DNA of 64,000 nucleotides from Qipengyuania citrea (GTDB lineage Bacteria > Pseudomonadota > Alphaproteobacteria > Sphingomonadales > Sphingomonadaceae): positions 391,360 to 455,359 of the forward strand of contig NZ_WTYG01000002.1 of NCBI RefSeq assembly GCF_009828015.1, in the 5' to 3' direction. A model generated the notes under the pieces. It saw only the letters and a program-made list of their open reading frames with translations. It was not told the origin of the DNA and did no database searches. The number at the start of each line of letters is the position of its first letter. Within the stretch, counting starts at the first letter, position 1. The translations under genes and the position numbers were made by a program. Below are positions 7,396 to 20,091 of this stretch, in pieces.

Positions 7396-8544
7396 ATGGC
7401 AAAAAAACGAAACATCGTCGTCAAAATCGGTTCGGCCCTGCTGGCCAATCTCGAACTCCTTACACCGCGTTACGGTTTCCTCCAGCGCCTGCTGGAAGAC
7501 GTCGCCCAGCTCCGCGCCGAAGGGACCAATGTGATCCTGTGCTCGTCGGGCTCGGTCGCCCTGGGGCTGCGCATCATCGGGGAAACGCCCGAAAGCGCGG
7601 GTGTTTCCGACAAGCAGGCCGCCGCCGCCTGCGGCATGCCGCTGCTGCTCAACGCCTACAAGCAGGTGGGGCATGAATTCGGCTTTGAAATCGCGCAGGT
7701 GCTGCTCACGCTCGGCGACTTCGAGGACCACCGCCGCTTCCTCAACACGCGCAACACGGTGCACCGCCTGCTCGAGGCCAATGTGGTCCCGATCGTGAAC
7801 GAGAACGACACGATCACCACCGAAGAGATTCGCGTCGGCGACAACGACCGGCTGGCCGCCAAGGTGGCACAGATGGTCGGGGCAGACGATTTCATCATCC
7901 TCACCGGGGTCGACGGGCTGTACGATCGCAACCCCGATGAACCCGGCGCGCAGTTCATCCCCGAGGTCGACGACGTGAGCCAGTATATGGACGCGACCAA
8001 GGGCAAGAGCACGCTGGGCACCGGCGGCATGGAAACCAAGCTGCTGGCAGCGAACATGGCGCAGGAAGCCGGGGTCACCACCTGGATCGCGCAGGGTGAA
8101 GTCGATCACCCGGTTTCGAGCGTGCTGGCGCAAACGCGCCGGTCGACCAAGATCCTGCCGCATCCCAACCCGCTGTCGGGCTGGGACAGCTGGATCGCCA
8201 ACCGCCTGCAGATGGCGGGCAGCCTGGTGATCTCGGATACGCTGGCGACCGCGCTCAGCGGCGATCGCCCGATCCGGCGCGAGGACGTGATCTCCATGAC
8301 CGGCGACTTCAGCCGCGGTGACGTGCTGCATATCTACGACAGCAAGGGGATCGAGCGGGCACGCGGGCTGAGTGATTTCACTTCCGAAGAACTGCGCGTG
8401 CTGACCAGCAATCCCGATACGCAGGCGGAAAAGCTGCTCGGATATCGCACCAAGGGCGAAGTGATCCGCAGCGCCAATCTGGTGATGCTGGAAAACCGCC
8501 ACCTGCTGTGGGACGCACCCGAGGAAATCTCCGGTTCGGCCTGA
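7396..8544 (+). CDS. proB: glutamate 5-kinase
   Basis: A 382-aa enzyme catalysing the committed step of proline synthesis (glutamate + ATP to gamma-glutamyl phosphate), the usual point of proline feedback. The amino-acid kinase domain shows NIVVKIGSALL at the start, the SSGSVALG loop, NENDTIT and NDRLAAKVA, and GTGGMETKLLAA. The C-terminal quarter (from about residue 285) is a PUA domain, as in E. coli ProB. ATG at 7396 is preferred over an in-frame TTG nine bases upstream. It is transcribed away from proC-proA, so all three core proline genes are together. Confidence 0.96.
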   Translation: MAKKRNIVVKIGSALLANLELLTPRYGFLQRLLEDVAQLRAEGTNVILCSSGSVALGLRIIGETPESAGVSDKQAAAACGMPLLLNAYKQVGHEFGFEIAQVLLTLGDFEDHRRFLNTRNTVHRLLEANVVPIVNENDTITTEEIRVGDNDRLAAKVAQMVGADDFIILTGVDGLYDRNPDEPGAQFIPEVDDVSQYMDATKGKSTLGTGGMETKLLAANMAQEAGVTTWIAQGEVDHPVSSVLAQTRRSTKILPHPNPLSGWDSWIANRLQMAGSLVISDTLATALSGDRPIRREDVISMTGDFSRGDVLHIYDSKGIERARGLSDFTSEELRVLTSNPDTQAEKLLGYRTKGEVIRSANLVMLENRHLLWDAPEEISGSA

Positions 8545-8631
8545 CGCCGGGCCGGGTCCGCGCACACGCGGGGGACAGCGGCGCGAACTTCACTTGGCGT
8601 TCATCGGCACGCTGGTTATAGGCTGCTTCCC

Positions 8632-9435
8632 ATGACGACCCAGACCCGCTCACCCAGCAAGCTCATCCTTGGCGCCGCCCTTGCGGGGGCGACGCTGCTC
8701 ACCGCCGGATGTGCGGGCGGCGATGGTGGGCCGCGCGATACCGCCTATGTCGCACGCGACGTGGAAACGCTCTATTTCGAAGCCAAGCGCCGGCTAGACA
8801 ACGGGCAGGCGGAAATGGCCGCGGCGCTGTTCGACGAGGTCGAGCGTCAGCATCCCTATTCGCCCTGGGCGCGCCGCGCGCAGCTGATGGGTTCGTTCAG
8901 CTATTACGTCGCCAAGGATTACAACAAGGCGATCCAGGCGGCGCAGCGCTTCCTGCAGATTCACCCGGGCAACAAGGACGCACCCTATGCGTTCTACCTC
9001 ATCGCGCTCAGCTATTACGAGCAGATCAGCGACGTCCAGCGCGACCAGCGGATCACCGACCAGGCGCTGACCGCGCTGAACGAGATCAACCGCCGGTTCC
9101 CCAACAGCGATTACGCTGCCGACGCCCGGCTCAAGATCGACCTCGTGCGCGATCACCTGGCGGGCAAGGAAATGGAAATCGGCCGCCATTACGAACGGTC
9201 GGGCAAGTGGATTGCCGCGCAGATCCGTTTCCAGAACGTGGTCGACACCTATGAGACCACCAGCCATGCGCCCGAGGCGCTCTACCGGCTGACCGAAACC
9301 AGCCTGGCACTGGGCGTTCCTGCCGAAGCGGTCAAATATGCCGCGGTGCTCGGGGCGAACTATCCCGGCACCGAATGGTACGAAAAGGCCTATGAACTGG
9401 TGCAGGACCATGCACCGGACGTCACCCCCGGCTGA
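8632..9435 (+). CDS. bamD: outer membrane protein assembly factor BamD
   Basis: A 267-aa lipoprotein of the BAM complex, which folds beta-barrels into the outer membrane. The signal peptide ends in the lipobox LLTAGC (Cys27). TPR-like helical repeats follow: LYFEAKRRLDNGQAEMAA, FDEVERQHPYSPWARRAQ (the conserved BamD signature) and AIQAAQRFLQIHPG. Length and layout are typical of alphaproteobacterial BamD. In relatives it directly precedes recN; here a diguanylate cyclase gene on the other strand lies between them. Confidence 0.94.
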   Translation: MTTQTRSPSKLILGAALAGATLLTAGCAGGDGGPRDTAYVARDVETLYFEAKRRLDNGQAEMAAALFDEVERQHPYSPWARRAQLMGSFSYYVAKDYNKAIQAAQRFLQIHPGNKDAPYAFYLIALSYYEQISDVQRDQRITDQALTALNEINRRFPNSDYAADARLKIDLVRDHLAGKEMEIGRHYERSGKWIAAQIRFQNVVDTYETTSHAPEALYRLTETSLALGVPAEAVKYAAVLGANYPGTEWYEKAYELVQDHAPDVTPG

Positions 9436-9441
9436 GCCGGT

Positions 9442-10599
9442 TCAGGCCTGTCGCGCGGGCCGTGACGGGGTGCGCGCCTGCGCAGCGGCATCCTTTTCGA
9501 ACGCCTCGACGCGGTCGCGGCCTTCATCTTTGGCGCGGTAGAGCGCACGGTCGGCCTGGCCGTAAAGCGCGGTCCAGTCTTCCGCCTGCGTGACCACTGC
9601 ATCGGCCACCCCGATGCTGGCGGTGACCGCTTCGCCATGCGGCATTTCCGAAGTGCGGATTTCGCGCAGCAATTGCAGCGCCAGCGCCGGGTCGAGCGCA
9701 TCGCTCCGGCTGAGCATGGCGAATTCCTCGCCCCCGAGCCGGGCCGCGCAGATATCCCCGCGCGCATGCGACAGCAGCACGGTGGCGATGGTCTGCAGCA
9801 CACGGTCGCCCATATCGTGCCCGAAGCGGTCGTTGATCCGCTTGAAGCGGTCGATATCGATGACCATCAGCCGCAGCGACGCACCGCTGTCGGCGAAACC
9901 TTCGAACTGTTCGATCAGGGCACGGCGATTGGCCAGCCCGGTCAGCGGATCGCGCCGGGCAAGTTCGCCCGATTTGTGGCGTTCCTCCACCAAGCTTACC
10001 AGCAACTGCTGATGGCGTACCATCATCACCATCTGGAACCCCACCGCGATAAGGATCGACACCGCCAGCACGCGGTCCATCGTCGCGCCCGTTCCTGCCA
10101 GCACGCAGGCCACGGGCCCGAGTGTCACCAGCAGGACCGACATGGCGACGCTGCGCACTGCCATGAGGCAATAGCTCAGCATCAGTGCGCCCAGCGACAT
10201 GATCGCCGGATAATAGAGCCGCACCTCCACCGGTGCGCTGGCCCAGCTGGCGACGCACCAGAGGCTGCCGAGCGCGGCGGCGAGCAGGCACAATTGCCAC
10301 AGCGTGTCGATCGTCTTGCGCGCTTCCTCGGCAGTGGCCGAAGGGGCGAGCGGGCGCGCCACGCTGGCCAGCGCCAACGCGCACAGCACGAAAATGGCAG
10401 CGGGCAATCCGTAGGCAACCAGCGGCCCCGCGCCCGGGCTGGCGCCCAGGACGACCATCGGCAGGCTGAGAATGAAACCGACGAACAAAAGCCGGGCCTG
10501 GCCGCGCATGTGGCGGGCGGTAAGCAGGGTGAAGTCGTCGCGCAGGTGCACGGGTATGTCCGGCCCGAGAAGACCGTTGCAGATGCGTTTCCAACTCAC
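9442..10599 (-). CDS. membrane-bound diguanylate cyclase (GGDEF domain)
   Basis: A 385-aa protein predicted to make cyclic di-GMP. The N-terminal half has about five to six hydrophobic segments (for example LLFVGFILSLPMVVLG and PAAIFVLCALALASVA). The C-terminal half is a GGDEF domain starting at RDPLTGLANRRAL, with an active-site GGEEF at about residue 285. The inhibitory RxxD site is not canonical: Arg is present (HARGDI) but Ile takes the Asp position. No other sensor domain is visible. It ends six bases from the bamD stop, tail to tail, and is divergent from recN. Confidence 0.9.
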   Translation of the reverse strand: MSWKRICNGLLGPDIPVHLRDDFTLLTARHMRGQARLLFVGFILSLPMVVLGASPGAGPLVAYGLPAAIFVLCALALASVARPLAPSATAEEARKTIDTLWQLCLLAAALGSLWCVASWASAPVEVRLYYPAIMSLGALMLSYCLMAVRSVAMSVLLVTLGPVACVLAGTGATMDRVLAVSILIAVGFQMVMMVRHQQLLVSLVEERHKSGELARRDPLTGLANRRALIEQFEGFADSGASLRLMVIDIDRFKRINDRFGHDMGDRVLQTIATVLLSHARGDICAARLGGEEFAMLSRSDALDPALALQLLREIRTSEMPHGEAVTASIGVADAVVTQAEDWTALYGQADRALYRAKDEGRDRVEAFEKDAAAQARTPSRPARQA

Positions 10600-10729
10600 G
10601 CCTCCCTTCTATGCATCATTTGCTAACTCTGCGTTTACGGCGGCGGATGCGTGCGATTGCGGCAAGCTTGTCGATTGCCGGCGATGCGCTGCTGACTCGG
10701 GTTTCGGCATTGGCTAGGAGGGAGGCCGA

Positions 10730-14579
<3,850 letters not shown>

Positions 14580-14580
14580 C

Positions 14581-15072
14581 ATGCTCGAGCAGACCCATAA
14601 ACAGGCGCTGCGCATTGCCGATCTGCTGCGCCAGCGCGGCGAGAAGATCGCGGTTGCCGACGGCGCGACCGGCGGGCTGGTCGCGGCTTCGCTGCTGACC
14701 GTGCCCGGCGCGCTCGATTTCTTCGTCGGGGGCGGGGTGGTCTATTCCTTCCGCGCGCGCGACATCTTGTTCGACCTGCCGCGCGACGCCTATGCCGGAA
14801 TGCGCGGGGCAAGCGAGGAATATGCGCTGCTGCAGGCGCGTGCGATCCGCGACAATTTCGGCGCGGAATGGGGGCTGGCGGAAAGTGGTTCGGTCGGCGG
14901 GTCGAGCCACCCCAGCGGTGCACCCGCGGGGCGCAGCTGCGCGGCGGTGGTCGGGCCCGGCGGGTTCGAATTCATCCGCCGGACCGAAACCGGCAGCGAC
15001 GACCGGATCGCCAATATGGAAGCCTTTGCGCGCGCCGCGCTGGAGACGCTGGAAGAGGCGCTGCAGCGCTGA
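14581..15072 (+). CDS. CinA C-terminal family protein (PncC-like), catalytic motif altered
   Basis: A 163-aa protein of the CinA C-terminal family, whose classical members (PncC) deamidate NMN, the by-product of LigA. It starts one base after ligA, which fits an NMN-recycling partner. However the hallmark AESCTGG reads ADGATGG, so the conserved Ser is Gly. The later ISGIAGP-type loop is replaced by AESGSVGGSS, and the YSNEAK region is YSFRAR. The fold is recognisable (FFVGGGVVYSF), but activity on NMN is doubtful; it may bind rather than hydrolyse. Confidence 0.75.
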   Translation: MLEQTHKQALRIADLLRQRGEKIAVADGATGGLVAASLLTVPGALDFFVGGGVVYSFRARDILFDLPRDAYAGMRGASEEYALLQARAIRDNFGAEWGLAESGSVGGSSHPSGAPAGRSCAAVVGPGGFEFIRRTETGSDDRIANMEAFARAALETLEEALQR

Positions 15073-15744
15073 TCAGCCGGTCGGCATGATGTGAATTTCG
15101 CGCACTGCGGCGGTTTCGGGCTGCGAGATGGCGAAGATCACTGCATTCGCGACATCGCCGGGCTGGATTTTGTCGGGCTTGGGTTCGTCGAAGAACGGCG
15201 TGTCGACCATGCCCGGTGAAATGACCGTGCAGCGGCCGCCCCATTCGCGCATTTCTTCGGCGAGGTTCCCGGCAAGACCGTGGACGAACCACTTGGTCGC
15301 GCCATAGACCGACCCTTTGAGGTGATCGCGCCCCGCCTTCGATCCGGTGACCACGAAATGTCCCTTGGTCTTGCGCAGATGCGGCAGGGTCGCATGCGCG
15401 GTGGACAGCACGGCCATCACGTTGAGCTGGATCATCTCGTCCCATTCGGCCGGAACGCCCTGTTCGATACCCGGGCTGGACACGCCCTTGCCGGCGTTGG
15501 CGAAGACCGCGTCGAGCCCGCCGAAATGGTCGACGGCCCTGTCCACCGCCGCATTCAGCGCGGCGCGGTCGGTCACGTCGCAGGGCAGCGCCAGCGCACG
15601 CTCGCCGATCTCGCCGGCGAGGCTGTCCAGTTCGTCTTGTGAACGGGCGAGCAGGGCGACCTGCCATCCGGCCTCGGCGGCGGCGCGGGCGGTGGCTGCT
15701 CCGATACCGGTCGATGCGCCGGTGATAAGCAAGGTCTGGGTCAT
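15073..15744 (-). CDS. short-chain dehydrogenase/reductase
   Basis: A 223-aa classical SDR oxidoreductase. The NAD(P) motif TGASTGIG is at residues 8-15. ANAGKG, the catalytic Ser (VVTGSKAG) and YGATK follow. The start ATG at 15744 follows GGAG eight bases upstream; a longer in-frame extension lacks conservation. The substrate is not predictable. It is convergent with the CinA-like gene (one-base gap) and divergent from the FAD oxidase gene. Confidence 0.88.
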   Translation of the reverse strand: MTQTLLITGASTGIGAATARAAAEAGWQVALLARSQDELDSLAGEIGERALALPCDVTDRAALNAAVDRAVDHFGGLDAVFANAGKGVSSPGIEQGVPAEWDEMIQLNVMAVLSTAHATLPHLRKTKGHFVVTGSKAGRDHLKGSVYGATKWFVHGLAGNLAEEMREWGGRCTVISPGMVDTPFFDEPKPDKIQPGDVANAVIFAISQPETAAVREIHIMPTG

Positions 15745-15886
15745 GGTGTCTCCTGAAAAAGGTTTGTCTTGAGAGCGTATCGCTGCCGCCAAGGTTCCAC
15801 CGCTGCGCCGTCGATGTCGTTCCTGTCCTCGCTTCGCGGGCCGAAATCCATTATGCTGCCTGCGGGTGCAAGGCAGGGGGCAGGTC

Positions 15887-17356
15887 TTGATCAGGAAATA
15901 TTTGCGTACGCGCCGCGAACGTGCGGCCGACCGGCGGGCGATCGGCACCGATGGCAAGCGCTGGGTCCGCTCGTGGATCAACGTCTATCGCTGCGAAACC
16001 GAAGCGCGCGTTCCGCACGATGAAACCGCATTGGCCAAGCTGGTGAGCGAAGGCCGCTACAGCTGCGTGGGCCAGTCGCATTCCTACAACGGGGTCCAGG
16101 TGGTCCCCGGCGTCACCGCGATGATGATGCGCGAAGGCGGGATCAAGACGCTGTCTTACGATCCTGCCACTGAAACCGTGCGCGTGGGCGCTTCGGTTTC
16201 GGTGCGCGATCTCAAGCTGTTCCTGCGCGACCAGCACGGGCGCGGCTTGCACAATTCGGGCAATTACATGGAACAGTCGGTGGTCGGCGCGCTGGCCACG
16301 GGCACGCATGGCTTCGGTCCGCGCGCGGTGATGGCGGACAGCGTGGTCGAACTGACCTTCCTCGACGGGAAGGGGCAGCGCGTCACGCTGCGGCGCGGCG
16401 ATCCCGAATTCGCCTATGTGGCGCTGTCCTTCGGCACGATCGCACCGATCGTGGAGCTGGTGCTGGAGACCAAACCGCTCGAATCCTACATTTCGGTCAG
16501 TTCGATGAGCCGCCTGTCGAAGCTGGACGAGCTGCGCCAGGGCGGGATCGCGGTCAATTGGGCGGTGATGCCCTATACCGACCCGGACGATCCGGTGGTG
16601 ATGACCCACGTCCTTGCCGAATGCGCCGACGAGAAGGTCGTGGTCGCGCATCCCAAGGCCAGCGGCAGCGGCAAGTTCGCCGCATGGTTCCTGCGCCATT
16701 ATTACAAGCTCGATCGGTTCCTTCCCCGGCTGCGGCGACCGATGCAACGCTTCATCGACTGGCTCGACCTCGAGCAGAGCGAACGCGTGATCACCGATCC
16801 GGGCGATCTTGACTATCTTTACGATCCCAAGCCCGGGCTGAAGGAAAACCGCGCGCCCAGCATCACCCGCGGGCTGTTTTCGACCACTTACACCGGATAC
16901 AATCTGGCCTTCTTCGTCCCGCTCGAACGCGCCCCCGCAGTGGTCAAGTTCATCATCCGCGAAGCAGATGCGCTGCGCGATTTGGGTTTCTTCCTCAAGG
17001 GCATCATCTCGGTGCGCGAATTGCCGGGGGTGGCGGAGCCGGTCTTCGCGGCCAATGCGCGGCGGCCGATGGCGGCGATCGACCTGTTCGCCGACCCGCG
17101 CGACTATGCCTGGCTCGAACGGCTGCAGCGGCTGGTGATGCGCTATGAAGTCGATACGCGCCCGCATTTCGGCAAGAGCGCGCTGGGGCCGCAATTCCGC
17201 AGTTCGCTGGGGCTCGATCATCTCGACCAGCTGATGCGGATCTACGAACGCTATTTCCCCGAAGGCAATCTGATGTTCTCCGAACGCGTGCGCGCGATGT
17301 TCGATGTCGGCCGCCCGCTGCCCGGCGAAGCCGCAGCAGATGCGGGGCTGGTCTAG
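15887..17356 (+). CDS. FAD-linked oxidase, D-arabinono-1,4-lactone oxidase-like
   Basis: A 489-aa flavoprotein of the VAO/PCMH-type FAD family, closest in layout to aldonolactone oxidases. Residues 40-190 carry the FAD-binding fold with GQSHSYNGVQ and ATGTHGFG; the C-terminal half is the ALO-type substrate domain ending in LMRIYERYFPEGN. TTG at 15887 is preferred because a G-rich Shine-Dalgarno lies just upstream; GTG at 15866 would add seven residues. The substrate is unknown and may be a sugar lactone or a polyol. Confidence 0.78.
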   Translation: MIRKYLRTRRERAADRRAIGTDGKRWVRSWINVYRCETEARVPHDETALAKLVSEGRYSCVGQSHSYNGVQVVPGVTAMMMREGGIKTLSYDPATETVRVGASVSVRDLKLFLRDQHGRGLHNSGNYMEQSVVGALATGTHGFGPRAVMADSVVELTFLDGKGQRVTLRRGDPEFAYVALSFGTIAPIVELVLETKPLESYISVSSMSRLSKLDELRQGGIAVNWAVMPYTDPDDPVVMTHVLAECADEKVVVAHPKASGSGKFAAWFLRHYYKLDRFLPRLRRPMQRFIDWLDLEQSERVITDPGDLDYLYDPKPGLKENRAPSITRGLFSTTYTGYNLAFFVPLERAPAVVKFIIREADALRDLGFFLKGIISVRELPGVAEPVFAANARRPMAAIDLFADPRDYAWLERLQRLVMRYEVDTRPHFGKSALGPQFRSSLGLDHLDQLMRIYERYFPEGNLMFSERVRAMFDVGRPLPGEAAADAGLV

Positions 17357-17399
17357 CGAAAGCTTCGGAAACCAGCGCGCTGCAGCGCGTTGAGGAAGG

Positions 17400-18500
17400 G
17401 TGACGCTTCCCTTCCGTTTCCTGCTCGTTGCGATCCCGGTGCTGCTGCTGGCGCTGCTGGTCGTGTGGCTTCCGCGCCTGCAGGCGCCCGCCGATCCGCT
17501 GGTCGAACAGGCCAGCGAAGCGGTGGAAGCGCCGCCGCTGACGCCAGCGCAGGCCGCGCTCGACCGCGCAATCAGCCGGATCGGCGGGACTTTCGATGGC
17601 CATGTCGGGATCGCGGTGCGTGATCTTGCCGCGCGGCGCACATTGCATTTCAACGGGCTGGAGCAGTTCCCGCAGCAGAGCGTGAGCAAGCTATGGGTCG
17701 CGCTGACCGCGCTCGACGAGGTCGATGCAGGCCGGCTCGACCTTGGCGAAATGGTCCGCATCCGTCCTGGCGACCTGACCGTTTTCCACCAGCCGATCCG
17801 CGATATCGTCCGCCGCGACGGCAGCTTTTCGGCCGATTACGCCGAGCTGGTCGAACGCGCGATCACGCAGAGCGACAACACCGCCAACGACCGCATCCTG
17901 CGGCGCGTCGGCGGACCTGCGGCGGTGCAGGATTTCCTCGACACGCATGGCCTGTCGAGCATCCGGTTCGGCACTGATGAGCGCAGCAAGCAGAGCGCCA
18001 TTGCGGGGCTCGAATGGCGGCAGGACTATGCGCAGGGACCCGCCTTCTTCGAGGCGCGCGACGAGGTCCCGCCCGCCGTGCGGCGCAGCGCGTTCGAGGC
18101 CTATCTCGCCGACCCGCTGGACGGGGCGCCGCCGGTGGCAGTGGTCGGCGCGCTGGCGAAGCTGCATCGCGGCGAATTGCTCTCGCCCGGCTCGACCAGC
18201 CTGCTGCTGGGTACGCTTGCGCGCACGCGCAGCGGACCGCAGCGGCTCAAGGCCGGGGCGCCGGAGGACTGGACCGTGCGGCACAAGACCGGGACCGGGC
18301 AATTCTACGACGGCGAACAGTCGGGCTATAACGATATCGGGCTGATCACCTCGCCCGCGGGCCGCACCTATGCGATCGCGGTGATGATCGCCCGCACGCG
18401 CGAGCCGACACCGGTACGGATGGAGATGATGCAGGAGGTCGTGCGCGCGGTCGTGCGCTATGACGAAGCCTTGCCCGCTGTTGCGCCTGACGGCGGCTGA
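17400..18500 (+). CDS. class A beta-lactamase-like serine hydrolase
   Basis: A 366-aa exported or membrane-anchored protein. One N-terminal hydrophobic helix (FLLVAIPVLLLALLVVWL) is followed by a penicillin-binding fold. The SxxK motif is SVSK (Ser94-Lys97), the second motif is SDN at about 158 and the third KTG at about 299. All three class A elements are thus present. The omega-loop ExxLN is not clear (the region reads DERSKQ), so deacylation of beta-lactams is uncertain. GTG start with GAGGAA upstream. Its last 43 bases overlap the convergent TIGR02117 gene. Confidence 0.8.
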   Translation: MTLPFRFLLVAIPVLLLALLVVWLPRLQAPADPLVEQASEAVEAPPLTPAQAALDRAISRIGGTFDGHVGIAVRDLAARRTLHFNGLEQFPQQSVSKLWVALTALDEVDAGRLDLGEMVRIRPGDLTVFHQPIRDIVRRDGSFSADYAELVERAITQSDNTANDRILRRVGGPAAVQDFLDTHGLSSIRFGTDERSKQSAIAGLEWRQDYAQGPAFFEARDEVPPAVRRSAFEAYLADPLDGAPPVAVVGALAKLHRGELLSPGSTSLLLGTLARTRSGPQRLKAGAPEDWTVRHKTGTGQFYDGEQSGYNDIGLITSPAGRTYAIAVMIARTREPTPVRMEMMQEVVRAVVRYDEALPAVAPDGG

Positions 18501-19189
18501 CCCGGCGCCGCGGGCTCGGGCACCCATTTCATCACGCCGCCGGCCAGCGGGGTCCAGCGCCCCATCGCAATTCCCGCATGGGCCAGCGTGTCGCCGACCC
18601 ACTGGTTGCAGGTGTTCGCCAGTGTGTAGCGTCCGGTGGCATCGTAATTGCGCGCGCCTTCCTCGAAGCTGTCGTAGGTGACGCGCGTCTCGCCGGGGGC
18701 GAGCGGCGGCAACGCGGCTTCGACGCGCTCGACGAGGCGGGCATATTCGGCCGGGCGCAGCGTCAGCGGGCGGTGGTATTCGGACGGCGCGGGGCGCACG
18801 TAATGGCCCACGCGAACGAGCCCCTCGCCACCGCGCAGAGCGATCCGCAGCGCGGTGGCGGGTTTGAGGTCGCTCCAGGTCGGGGTGCTGAGGAAAACCT
18901 CCTTCTCTCCCCAGCCGATCGCGACATGCGTGGGCAGCTGCCCGTCGGCGCGCGGCAGGCCGGCGGAAGGGAAGGTCGCGCGCCAGTCCTTCACCGGGCT
19001 GATCACGGGCATCACGATGCCGGTGTGGATGCCGTTGGTTTCCACCATGATGGTGACGCCCTCGGCCGGTTCGGTCCAGTCCGGATTGCGCGGCAGGCTG
19101 CTGCCGATCCATGCCGCGAGCAGGAACAGCGCGAGCGCGGCGCAGGGCAGGGCGATCAGCCCTGCAAGCCAGCGCCGCCAGCGCGTCAC
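18458..19189 (-). CDS. TIGR02117 / DUF2459 family protein
   Basis: A 243-aa protein with one N-terminal transmembrane helix (LIALPCAALALFLLAAWIGS) and a conserved exported domain. Motifs NGIHTGIVMP, HVAIGWGEKEVFL and NTCNQWV are those of the TIGR02117 family, of unknown function, often near urease or polyhydroxyalkanoate genes elsewhere. NTCNQWV with Cys and His residues suggests a hydrolase-like active site; that is inference. GTG at 19189 overlaps the prmA stop (GTGA), so it is translationally coupled to prmA. Confidence 0.75.
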   Translation of the reverse strand: MTRWRRWLAGLIALPCAALALFLLAAWIGSSLPRNPDWTEPAEGVTIMVETNGIHTGIVMPVISPVKDWRATFPSAGLPRADGQLPTHVAIGWGEKEVFLSTPTWSDLKPATALRIALRGGEGLVRVGHYVRPAPSEYHRPLTLRPAEYARLVERVEAALPPLAPGETRVTYDSFEEGARNYDATGRYTLANTCNQWVGDTLAHAGIAMGRWTPLAGGVMKWVPEPAAPGQPPSGATAGKASS

Positions 19190-20091
19190 CGCACGCGGCT
19201 CTTGCGCAGCCACAGGATCGACCAGTCGCCGCGCACCAGCCGCCGCGCGAGGCGGAAACCCTGTGCGCGGTAGGCGCGGCGCACGCGCGCCTCCTGCGTC
19301 TCGAGCAGCCCCGCTAGCAGCAAATTGCCTCCCGGCGCGGTGGCGGCGGCAAAGGCGGGCGCGAGTTCGACCAGCGGCCCGGCGAGGATGTTGGCGATGA
19401 ACAGGTCGTAGGGCCCGCGCAGCCGCAGCAACGGGTCCGCCATCCCGTCGGCGATGACCATCGTCAGCTGGCCCGGACCGCCGCCTTCGGCAATGGCATT
19501 GCGCGCCATGTTGTCGCGCACCACGCCCGCACAGACCGGGTCGATATCCGACGCGGTGGCGCGCGCGCCGGGCCACAGATGGAGCGCGGCGAAGGCCAGC
19601 AGCCCGGTGCCGGTGCCGATATCGGCATGGTTGCGTGCGGTCACGCCCGCGCGCTTCATCAGGTCGAGCATGGCAAGACAGCCCGCGGTGGTCTGGTGCT
19701 GGCCGGTGCCGAAGGCCTGGCTTGCGGGGATGACGAAATCGACGAGGCCGGGATCGGCCGGGTGCTCGGGCGTGCGGACGTGGAAGCGGCCCGCGCGGAT
19801 CGGTTCGACGCCCTTCTGGCTTTCGGTCACCCAGTCGGTCGCGGGCAGCTTTTCCGCCGACAGCCGCGGCGGCGTGCCGGCGAACAGCGCCGCGACGCGT
19901 TGCAAATCGTCCGGCCCCGGCTCGCAGTCGAGATAGACTTCGACCGTCCAGTCGTCGGGCAGGTGGTCGGCGACTTCCATGCCGGTCACGACCCATTCGG
20001 CCGGCCAGTCAAGCGCTTCCTCATGCGCGACGAGCGCGGCCCGCGCTTCCGTTTTCGACACTTCGGCGACGATCTTCCAGGCGTCAGCCAT
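19186..20091 (-). CDS. prmA: ribosomal protein L11 methyltransferase
   Basis: A 301-aa SAM-dependent methyltransferase that trimethylates ribosomal protein L11. Signatures are AFGTGQHQTT (the PrmA substrate-side motif), ADIGTGTGLLA (SAM binding) and FIANILAGPL (the NxxxxP catalytic-type motif). ATG at 20091 overlaps the end of the upstream metallo-beta-lactamase gene by eight bases. It is a housekeeping gene sitting inside an operon with a beta-lactamase. Confidence 0.93.
   Translation of the reverse strand: MADAWKIVAEVSKTEARAALVAHEEALDWPAEWVVTGMEVADHLPDDWTVEVYLDCEPGPDDLQRVAALFAGTPPRLSAEKLPATDWVTESQKGVEPIRAGRFHVRTPEHPADPGLVDFVIPASQAFGTGQHQTTAGCLAMLDLMKRAGVTARNHADIGTGTGLLAFAALHLWPGARATASDIDPVCAGVVRDNMARNAIAEGGGPGQLTMVIADGMADPLLRLRGPYDLFIANILAGPLVELAPAFAAATAPGGNLLLAGLLETQEARVRRAYRAQGFRLARRLVRGDWSILWLRKSRVR

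Noticed and set aside
10600-10729. LexA box upstream of recN
   Set aside because: No GTTC-N7-GTTC or close variant was found in the divergent region.
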